The translations under genes were made by a program, and so were the position numbers. A stretch of DNA of 64,000 bases. It comes from Solirubrobacter pauli (lineage in GTDB: Bacteria; Actinomycetota; Thermoleophilia; Solirubrobacterales; Solirubrobacteraceae). Shown piece by piece: positions 58,602 through 64,000 of this stretch. Each line of letters opens with the position of its first letter. The stretch's first letter is position 1. The stretch spans positions 3,519,426 through 3,583,425 of the forward strand of contig NZ_RBIL01000001.1 of assembly GCF_003633755.1 (NCBI RefSeq), written 5' to 3'. The notes beneath the pieces are model-generated. The model was not told the origin of the DNA, searched no databases, and saw only the letters and a list, made by a program, of their open reading frames with translations.

Positions 58602-60194
58602 ATGCGGTGTCTCGCCCTCGTCTGCGCCGTGCTGGCCGTGGCCCCCGCGGCGCATGCCCGCGAGCGTGCGCCCGGCGCACCCGGGGACAAGGCGACCTGG
58701 ACGGCGGTCGACAAGCTCGGGTTCGGCACGTCGGCCACGCGCGAGAGCCGCGTGGCGTTCACCGTCCGCGAGCCCGGGCTCGCGGAGGTCTACTACCCGG
58801 ACCTCGCGCACCCGTCGACGCGCGAGCTGGCGTTCATGGTCGACGGCCGGCGGGTCACCGAAGGTGCGGTCACCAACGACGGTCTCGCCTACACGCACAC
58901 CACGCAGACCGACGACTGGCGGCTCGTGCGCACCTACGTCACCGACCCGCAGCGGGCGACGGTGCTCGTGAAGGTGCGCTTCGAGTCGCGCGACGGCCAG
59001 GACCACGACCTCGAGGTCGCGTTCGACCCGCAGCTCTATGGGGACGGCGACGACGACGTCGGCTGGACGCGCGGGCACGCGCTGCTCGCCCACGACGCCC
59101 ACATCGCCAGCGCGCTCGTCGCCCGCCCGGCCCTCACGCGCACCAGCTCGGGCTACAAGGGCCGCGACGAGGACACGCTCCTGGAGCACACCTACGACGC
59201 GCTGCGGCCCGGCAACGTCGTCCAGCAGGCCCACACGCGGCTCACCGGCCGGGGCGACGCACGCGACCTCGTGCTCGCGCTCGGCTTCGCCGGGCTCGGC
59301 AGCGCCGCGCTGCGGACCGCCGAGGCGACGCTCGACGCGGGCTGGGACACGACCGCCGGTGCCTACCGGGACGGCTGGATCGCCTATCGGAACACGCTCC
59401 TGCCGATCCCCGCCGCCGCGCTGCCGCTCTCCGCGGCCTATGAGACGAGCCTGCTCGCGCTCAAGGCGCTCGAGGACAAGGCGGACCCCGGCGCGTTCAT
59501 CACCAGCCCGAGCCACGAGCGCAACGTCGTCAAGGCGCGGGACCTGTACCACGTCGCCACCGGCCTGCTCGCCGCGGGGGACAAGGCCGCCGCGAACCGG
59601 GCGCTCGACCAGCTCCTGGACGAGCGCATGGCCGGTGACGGCCTCACGCTCGTGCTCGCCCACCAGCTCGGCAGCGGCGACTGGACCCGGCTGCGCCCGC
59701 TCGCCGACAAGCTGGCCCGGGGCAAGCGCAGCGCCGAGAAGATCGCCGGCCTGATCTGCGCGGCCAACCTCGCCCGCCGCAAGGGAGCGTCTGCGCGCGC
59801 CCGCACGTACGAGCGCAAGGCCGACCGCTGGCAGCGCACGATCGCGTCCACGCCCGAGACCGTGCTCGACCTCGCCCGCCTGGGGGTCAAGCGCGCGGAC
59901 GACCCGGCGATGGTCGCCGCCCTCCAGCAGCGCAAGCGGTTCCCGTTCCGGCCGGTCGAGTACGGCGAGCGCGGGGAGTACGAGCTGCTCGCCGGGCGCC
60001 CGGCGACGACCGATCTGAACGTGATGGGTTCCGCCGCCACCGATGCCAACATGCTCGGCGAGCGCAACCCCGGCGCGACGCCTTTCGCCTGGTCTCACGC
60101 ACAGTTGATCCGGCTCGCGTGGTCGGTCGAGACCCGTACTCCGGTCGAGTTGCCCGCCGTCGTGGCCGCGCGTTACACGAGCGCCGCTTCCTAG
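58602..60194 (+). CDS. Secreted glucodextranase/GH15-like protein, core shortened
   Basis: A 530-residue exported protein. I chose the ATG at 58602 (MRCLALVCAVLAVAPAAHA), ten bases after gataat; an ATG at 58590 adds four residues. Residues about 27-290 match the beta-sandwich N domain of glucodextranases (APGAPGDKATWTAVDKLGFG, then VAFTVREPGLAEVYYPD). The following helical domain keeps ARDLYHVATGLLAAGDK and the end TPFAWSHAQLIRLAWS of GH15 but is about 150 residues too short, and the W-x-x-GYHxVWPRD catalytic region is absent. It is probably inactive or has a changed activity. Confidence 0.7.
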   Translation: MRCLALVCAVLAVAPAAHARERAPGAPGDKATWTAVDKLGFGTSATRESRVAFTVREPGLAEVYYPDLAHPSTRELAFMVDGRRVTEGAVTNDGLAYTHTTQTDDWRLVRTYVTDPQRATVLVKVRFESRDGQDHDLEVAFDPQLYGDGDDDVGWTRGHALLAHDAHIASALVARPALTRTSSGYKGRDEDTLLEHTYDALRPGNVVQQAHTRLTGRGDARDLVLALGFAGLGSAALRTAEATLDAGWDTTAGAYRDGWIAYRNTLLPIPAAALPLSAAYETSLLALKALEDKADPGAFITSPSHERNVVKARDLYHVATGLLAAGDKAAANRALDQLLDERMAGDGLTLVLAHQLGSGDWTRLRPLADKLARGKRSAEKIAGLICAANLARRKGASARARTYERKADRWQRTIASTPETVLDLARLGVKRADDPAMVAALQQRKRFPFRPVEYGERGEYELLAGRPATTDLNVMGSAATDANMLGERNPGATPFAWSHAQLIRLAWSVETRTPVELPAVVAARYTSAAS

Positions 60195-60198
60195 GCGC

Positions 60199-60204
60199 TA
60201 TTCT
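60199..60204 (+). promoter_or_regulatory. -10 element of the rpmG-secE-nusG operon
   Basis: A tattct hexamer lies 80 bases before rpmG in a gap that also has a T-rich run and a G/C stem (gcgcc with ggcgc). This would give a leader of about 70 bases, unlike the leaderless genes upstream. A -35 element is not clear. Confidence 0.45.
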
Positions 60205-60284
60205 TCTTTGCCACCTCGCGCCGGAGCGGGGTTTTCTTCTGCCCCGGCGCATTCACGAACCCACGACTCTCGGAGCACGCCTCA

Positions 60285-60449
60285 ATGGCCCGCGGAGACG
60301 TCCGGATCGCAGTCACCCTCGCGTGCGAGGACTGCAAGCGCCGGAACTACCAGACCAAGAAGTCCAAGCGCAACAACCCGGATCGCATCACGCTGCGGAA
60401 GTACTGCAAGTGGTGCCGGAAGCACACCGGGCATCGCGAGACGCGCTAA
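60285..60449 (+). CDS. rpmG: 50S ribosomal protein L33
   Basis: A 54-residue ribosomal protein ([20 protein letters not shown], with [14 protein letters not shown] following). It keeps two CxxC pairs (CEDC and CKWC), so it is the zinc-binding C+ form rather than a zinc-free copy. It starts the conserved order rpmG-secE-nusG found in most bacteria. The frame is short, but identity is certain from the motifs. Confidence 0.95.
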   Translation: MARGDVRIAVTLACEDCKRRNYQTKKSKRNNPDRITLRKYCKWCRKHTGHRETR

Positions 60450-60471
60450 ACCGTAAGGAACACACGGATTA

Positions 60472-60900
60472 ATGGCCACCCATCGTCAAGACCGCGACGA
60501 CGACGACGACCTCGGCGAGGATCGCGTCCGCGACGACGAGTCCGCGCGCGACTTCGGGGACACCGAGCCCGCCGACCCGCTCGGGCAGGCGATGCCGGAC
60601 ATCGCCGAGGCGCACATCGCCGAGGCTGGTGGCCCGGTCCGCAAGACGTCCGAGCAGCGTCCCGCGCGCGAGGACGATCACGGGCACGGCCACGAGGCGG
60701 ACCGTCCGCGCAAGGGGATCTTCGGCCGCGCCGTCGACTTCCTGCGTGCGTCCTGGGCCGAGCTCAAGCGCGTCCAGTGGCCTGACCGCCGTCAGGTCGG
60801 TCAGGGCACGGCCGTCACGCTCGGGTTCGTGGTCGTGGCGGGGGCATACCTGGGTGCGCTCGACGCGCTCTGGAACCCTCTAATTCAGTGGATTCTCTGA
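60472..60900 (+). CDS. secE: Preprotein translocase subunit SecE
   Basis: A 142-residue SecE with a long acidic, disordered N-terminal extension (about 1-75, rich in Asp, Glu and Arg). The core segment is RAVDFLRASWAELKRVQWPD near 82-101, which contacts SecY; the single membrane span is GTAVTLGFVVVAGAYLGALD near 108-128. SecE clamps the SecY channel. Its ATG at 60472 comes right after the L33 stop with ggaacaca upstream. Confidence 0.93.
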   Translation: MATHRQDRDDDDDLGEDRVRDDESARDFGDTEPADPLGQAMPDIAEAHIAEAGGPVRKTSEQRPAREDDHGHGHEADRPRKGIFGRAVDFLRASWAELKRVQWPDRRQVGQGTAVTLGFVVVAGAYLGALDALWNPLIQWIL

Positions 60901-60910
60901 AGAAGGCCCC

Positions 60911-61432
60911 ATGTTTCGCTGGTACGTCATCAACACCTATTCCGGGCACGAGAACAAGGTCAAGCAGAACCTCGAGCACCGAGTCTCTTCTCTGAACCAG
61001 TCGCGCGCCGTGCGCCAGGTCGTCGTTCCGACCGAGACGGTCCAGGAGATGAAGGACAACCAGAAGGTCTCGGTCGAGAAGCGGACCATGCCCGGCTACG
61101 TGCTGGTGAACATGGACCTCAACGAGGACTCCTGGCAGGTCGTCAAGGGCACGCCGGGCGTCACGGGGTTCGTGGGTGCTTCCAACGAGCCGATCCCGCT
61201 GACGCAGGCCGAAGTGGATCGCCTGCTCCACCGCGAGGTGGCGCAGAAGGTCCCGAGCCGCGCCCAGTTCACGATCGGCGAATCTGTCAAGGTGATCTCC
61301 GGTCCGCTGTCGGACTTCTCGGGTGAGATCTCCGAGATCAACGAGGACGCCTCGAAGCTCAAGGTGCTCGTTTCCATCTTCGGCCGCGAGACTCCTGTCG
61401 AGGTCGGGTACGACCAAGTGAAGAAGATCTAA
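60911..61432 (+). CDS. nusG: Transcription antitermination protein NusG
   Basis: A 173-residue NusG. The NGN domain begins [20 protein letters not shown] and contains the GYVLVNMDL strand. The KOW domain (about 125-172) contains [20 protein letters not shown]. NusG binds RNA polymerase and couples it to Rho or the ribosome. The stop TAA shares one base with the rplK start (TAATG). Confidence 0.95.
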   Translation: MFRWYVINTYSGHENKVKQNLEHRVSSLNQSRAVRQVVVPTETVQEMKDNQKVSVEKRTMPGYVLVNMDLNEDSWQVVKGTPGVTGFVGASNEPIPLTQAEVDRLLHREVAQKVPSRAQFTIGESVKVISGPLSDFSGEISEINEDASKLKVLVSIFGRETPVEVGYDQVKKI

Positions 61433-61857
61433 TGGCCAAGAAAGTACTGACGACGATCAAGCTGCAGGCGCCCGGAGGCCAGGCCTCGCCGGCGCCGCCC
61501 GTGGGTCCCGCGCTGGGTCAGCACGGCATCAACATCATGGAGTTCGTGAAGGCGTTCAACGCCGCGACCTCTGGTGACATGGGGGTCACGATCCCCGTCG
61601 TCATCACGGTCTACGAGGATCGCTCCTTCACGTTCGTCACCAAGACGCCGCCGGCCGCGGTGCTGATCCGCCAGGCGATCGGCATCGACAAGGGGTCAGG
61701 CGAGCCGAACCGCACCAAGGTCGGCACGATCACCAACGAGCAGGTGCGCGCGATCGCTGAGAAGAAGCTCAACGACCTGAACGCGCACGACGTCGACCAG
61801 GCGGCCAAGATCATCGCGGGCACCGCCCGCTCTATGGGCGTGGAGGTCGTGGCGTAA
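61432..61857 (+). CDS. rplK: 50S ribosomal protein L11
   Basis: A 141-residue L11: [20 protein letters not shown], then [18 protein letters not shown], with the rRNA-binding C-terminal half ending [10 protein letters not shown]. It forms the GTPase-associated centre with L10 and L12. Start and stop overlap neighbours by one base (TAATG), so translation is tightly coupled. Confidence 0.97.
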   Translation: MAKKVLTTIKLQAPGGQASPAPPVGPALGQHGINIMEFVKAFNAATSGDMGVTIPVVITVYEDRSFTFVTKTPPAAVLIRQAIGIDKGSGEPNRTKVGTITNEQVRAIAEKKLNDLNAHDVDQAAKIIAGTARSMGVEVVA

Positions 61858-62582
61858 TGGCCAAGCACGGCAAGAACACCGTCGCGTCGAAGGCGCTCGT
61901 GGACCGCACGCGCGAGTACACCCCCTCTGAGGCTGTGAAGCTGATGAAGGAGGCCAAGCGCGCGAAGTTCGACGAGTCCGTCGAGGTGCACATCCGCACG
62001 GGCCTGAACGTCCGCCACGCCGACGAGCAGCTCCGCGGCACGATCGCGCTGCCGCACGGCCTCGGCAAGGAAGTCAAGATCGCCGTGTTCGCCAAGGGCG
62101 ACAAGGCGAAGGAGGCCGAGGAGGCCGGGGCCGACATCGTCGGTGCCGACGACCTCGCCGCCAAGATCCAGGAAGGCTTCATGGACTTCGACGTCGCCAT
62201 CGCGACGCCGGACATGATGCCGGTGGTCGGCCGCCTCGGCCGCATCCTCGGCCCGTCGGGCAAGATGCCGAACCCGAAGGTCGGCACCGTGACGATGGAC
62301 GTCTCCAAGGCCGTCCAGGAGTCCAAGGCCGGCAAGGTCGAGTACCGCACGGACCGCACCGCGATCGTGCACATGACGCTCGGCAAGACCTCCTTCTCGG
62401 ACGAGCAGCTGCTCGACAACTACCGCGCCGTGATGGAAGAGATCAACCGCGCGAAGCCGTCCGCGGCGAAGGGCAAGTACATCCGCACGGTGACGCTCGC
62501 GTCGACCATGGGCCCCGGCATCAAGGTCGATCCGACGCGTCTCAAGGACTTGGTCGATACGGAGGCTGGCGCGGCCGCGTAA
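61857..62582 (+). CDS. rplA: 50S ribosomal protein L1
   Basis: A 241-residue L1: [18 protein letters not shown], the segment [20 protein letters not shown], and [20 protein letters not shown], the most conserved stretch of the family. L1 binds 23S rRNA near the exit site and can repress its own rplKA mRNA. A 75-base leader separates it from rplJ. Confidence 0.97.
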   Translation: MAKHGKNTVASKALVDRTREYTPSEAVKLMKEAKRAKFDESVEVHIRTGLNVRHADEQLRGTIALPHGLGKEVKIAVFAKGDKAKEAEEAGADIVGADDLAAKIQEGFMDFDVAIATPDMMPVVGRLGRILGPSGKMPNPKVGTVTMDVSKAVQESKAGKVEYRTDRTAIVHMTLGKTSFSDEQLLDNYRAVMEEINRAKPSAAKGKYIRTVTLASTMGPGIKVDPTRLKDLVDTEAGAAA

Positions 62583-62657
62583 GCGGATACGCATAACCAG
62601 CCTCTCCCCAGACTCCGGCCGCCCATCGAGGCGTAAGACCGGGATAGGAGAAAGCGC
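62583..62657 (+). promoter_or_regulatory. rplJL leader (candidate L10 leader)
   Basis: The 75-base gap between rplA and rplJ is the position of the L10 leader in many bacteria, where the L10-L12 complex represses translation. Here cggccgcccatcgaggcg could form short stems, and a Shine-Dalgarno site (aggaga) precedes the TTG start. I see no full consensus, so this is a position-based call. Confidence 0.4.
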
Positions 62658-63224
62658 TTGAACCGAGAGCAAAAGGCTCAGGTCATCGAGGAGGTGGCCG
62701 AGTCTCTACGTGAGTCCAACGCCGTCTTCGCGGTGGACTATCGCGGCATTTCCGTCGCCCAGGCTGCTGAGCTGCGCACCGCGCTGCGTGCGGCCGACTC
62801 GAGCTTCACCGTCGTCAAGAACACGCTGGCCGAGCTCGCTGCGGGCCAGGTCGGTGCTGACGGCCTGAAGCCGATCCTCCAGGGCCCGACGGCGATGACC
62901 TTCGTCCGTGGCGACGCCGCCGCGGCCGCCAAGGCGCTGCGCGACTTCCGTCGCGCCACCCAGAACACCCTCCTGGAGTTCAAGGGTGGCTGGATGGACG
63001 GCCAGGCGCTGACGCCCGAGGACGTCGACGCCATCGCCCAGCTCCCGGCGAAGGAGGTCCTCATCGGCCGCCTCGTCGGCATGATCGCGTCGCCGCTCAC
63101 CGGCCTCGCGACCGCGCTCAACAACTTGCCGGCCGGCCTCGCCCGCCAGCTGCAGCAGATCGTCGACCAGGGTCTCCTTGGTGGCGACGCCCCCGCACCC
63201 GCTTCCACTGACACCGAGGAGTAA
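62658..63224 (+). CDS. rplJ: 50S ribosomal protein L10
   Basis: A 188-residue L10. The start is a TTG at 62658 after aggaga, giving LNREQKAQVIEEVAESLRES; the rRNA-binding part includes VDYRGISVAQAAELRTALRA, and the C-terminal helices (from about 135, SPLTGLATALNNLPAGLARQ) bind L12 dimers. The TTG start with a leader fits autoregulated, reduced initiation. Confidence 0.95.
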   Translation: MNREQKAQVIEEVAESLRESNAVFAVDYRGISVAQAAELRTALRAADSSFTVVKNTLAELAAGQVGADGLKPILQGPTAMTFVRGDAAAAAKALRDFRRATQNTLLEFKGGWMDGQALTPEDVDAIAQLPAKEVLIGRLVGMIASPLTGLATALNNLPAGLARQLQQIVDQGLLGGDAPAPASTDTEE

Positions 63225-63230
63225 CAAGAC

Positions 63231-63617
63231 ATGGCTTCCAGCACCCAGGAGTGGATCGACGAGCTCAAGTCGATCTCCGTTCTCGAGCTTTCCGAGCGCA
63301 TCAAGGCCCTCGAGGAGGCCTTCGGCGTCTCCGCCGCGGCGGTCGCCGTCGGCGCCGCCCCGGCCGCCGGTGGCGGCGGTGGCGAGGCCGAGGCCGCCGA
63401 GGAGCAGACCGCGTTCGACGTCATCCTGACGGCGGCCGGCGACAAGAAGATCCAGGTCATCAAGGTCGTCCGCGCGGCGACCGGCCTGGGCCTCAAGGAG
63501 GCCAAGGCGCTCGTCGACGAGGCCCCGAAGCCCGTCAAGGAGGGCGTCGAGAAGGACGAGGCCGAGAAGCTCAAGGCCGAGATCGAAGAGGCCGGCGGCT
63601 CCGTCGAGATCAAGTAG
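63231..63617 (+). CDS. rplL: 50S ribosomal protein L7/L12
   Basis: A 128-residue L12. The N-terminal dimer domain [20 protein letters not shown] binds L10; an Ala/Gly-rich hinge ([19 protein letters not shown]) follows; the C-terminal domain [20 protein letters not shown] with [20 protein letters not shown] recruits translation GTPases. Three hairpins follow the stop. Confidence 0.97.
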   Translation: MASSTQEWIDELKSISVLELSERIKALEEAFGVSAAAVAVGAAPAAGGGGGEAEAAEEQTAFDVILTAAGDKKIQVIKVVRAATGLGLKEAKALVDEAPKPVKEGVEKDEAEKLKAEIEEAGGSVEIK

Positions 63618-63645
63618 TTCTCGAACCCCACGGTTCTTCGCTTGG

Positions 63646-63745
63646 AGGGCGCCCACCGGGCGCCCTTCGGCGTTTAAGGGCCGGGGTCGAGCGTGGGCCT
63701 GAGCCCTTAAACGCAGAAGGGCGGCCAGGGGTCGGCCGCCCTTCT
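63646..63745 (+). terminator. Three consecutive hairpins after rplL
   Basis: Stem one: agggcgccc with gggcgccct (63646-63666, loop acc). Stem two: cgtttaagggc with gcccttaaacg (63671-63681 and 63703-63713, 21-base loop). Stem three: agaagggcggcc with ggccgcccttct (63715-63726 and 63734-63745), followed by tgcactt. The third is the strongest candidate for an intrinsic terminator or for partial read-through into rpoB. Confidence 0.7.
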
Positions 63746-63755
63746 TGCACTTCCC

Positions 63756-63925
63756 TCCAGGGGGTTCACGAGCTGCTGACGGTGCCGGGGTGCCGGCGGG
63801 GGACAATCGGAGGCGGTGACGGGCCGCCCCCGAGTAGTGCAGCTCGCGGGGGGTGTTCGGACTCCTGGAACCTTACGGAGGTGCGGTTATCCGCACCATC
63901 CCCCGGAAGTGGTAACCGGAATCCG
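63756..63925 (+). other. Structured leader-like region, no gene
   Basis: The 383 bases after rplL contain no convincing gene. Beyond the three hairpins, a nested fold is possible: tccagg (63756-63761) with cctgga (63864-63869), cgagctgc (63769-63776) with gcagctcg (63839-63846), and cggggg (63797-63802) with cccccg (63827-63832). A separate hairpin ggtgcgg-ttat-ccgcacc follows at 63880-63897. A -10-like tatcct lies at about 63952. In this gene order rpoB is expected next. No known riboswitch consensus is recognised. Confidence 0.45.
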
Positions 63926-64000
63926 GTGTAGCCCGGGCTTGCGGGCGTCGCTATCCTCTAGGGCACTCGGCCGATAGTCGCAGCCGTCCACTATGCCCTT

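Noticed and set aside
63756-63925. Cobalamin or other known riboswitch after rplL
   Set aside because: G-rich stems looked suggestive but none of the conserved riboswitch cores could be found.
1-64000. CRISPR array, prophage or insertion sequence
   Set aside because: No regularly spaced repeats, integrase, transposase or phage structural genes were seen on either strand.

Overview
The window is a very GC-rich actinobacterial chromosome segment. The gene content suggests the class Thermoleophilia, order Solirubrobacterales (Solirubrobacter- or Conexibacter-like). This rests on the GC content, the many HisKA_3 kinase and LuxR regulator pairs, AbiEi/DUF559-type proteins, secreted proteins of low complexity, and the gene order fabH-fabG-acpP-fabF-fabI followed by rpmG-secE-nusG-rplK-rplA-rplJ-rplL. 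No phage, insertion sequence, CRISPR array, rRNA or tRNA gene was found.

Layout. 1-5.4 kb: an alpha/beta hydrolase, a secreted protein and a large secreted tandem amidase. 5.4-8.6 kb: a two-component system with an ABC exporter. 8.7-14.9 kb: small redox, repair and envelope genes (DsbA-like, cupin, HhH-GPD, RTX-like repeats, PPOX, DUF559, a coiled-coil muralytic protein, DUF488). 15-18.4 kb: an orphan sensor kinase, then an ECF sigma factor with its partner. 18.6-24.5 kb: a thiamine-precursor-type binding lipoprotein, queuosine nucleotide glycosidase, a SigB/F-type sigma factor facing a PAS-GAF-SpoIIE phosphatase, QueA and a short-chain dehydrogenase. 24.6-33.2 kb: a second two-component system, an FAD oxidase, an ECF operon carrying two Cys-rich repeat proteins, NUDIX, an RsbW-like kinase and TrpB2. 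33.6-37 kb: a DUF4097 / sensor kinase / sugar-binding lipoprotein operon. 37-46 kb: YbaK, a GCS2 ligase, a beta-propeller and an FtsX permease with a double ATPase. 46.1-48.6 kb: a partner-switch module (RsbW-like kinase, STAS protein, GAF kinase, response regulator). 48.7-53.8 kb: a complete FAS-II elongation operon ending in an acyl-reductase-like gene. 53.8-60.2 kb: envelope genes. 60.3-63.6 kb: the transcription and ribosomal protein operon, followed by three stacked hairpins and a structured leader that probably precedes rpoB beyond the window.

How the genes work together. Signalling dominates: five histidine kinases, three response regulators, three sigma factors, two RsbW-like ATPases, one STAS protein and one SpoIIE phosphatase. 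The FAS-II genes overlap by four bases at nearly every junction and look translationally coupled. Across the window many start codons lie 6-10 bases after a TANNNT hexamer with no Shine-Dalgarno sequence. This suggests widespread leaderless transcripts, while ribosomal and ACP genes keep normal ribosome sites. That rule points to two non-standard starts, an ACG for the STAS gene and a CTG for a duplicated membrane protein.

Best candidates for something new: the two-cysteine repeat module present four times in two adjacent ECF-operon proteins; the non-canonical starts; the paired active and inactive amidase; the FAS-II operon with an acyl reductase; two REPIN-like palindromes; and the tandem hairpin units at 33.2-33.4 kb.
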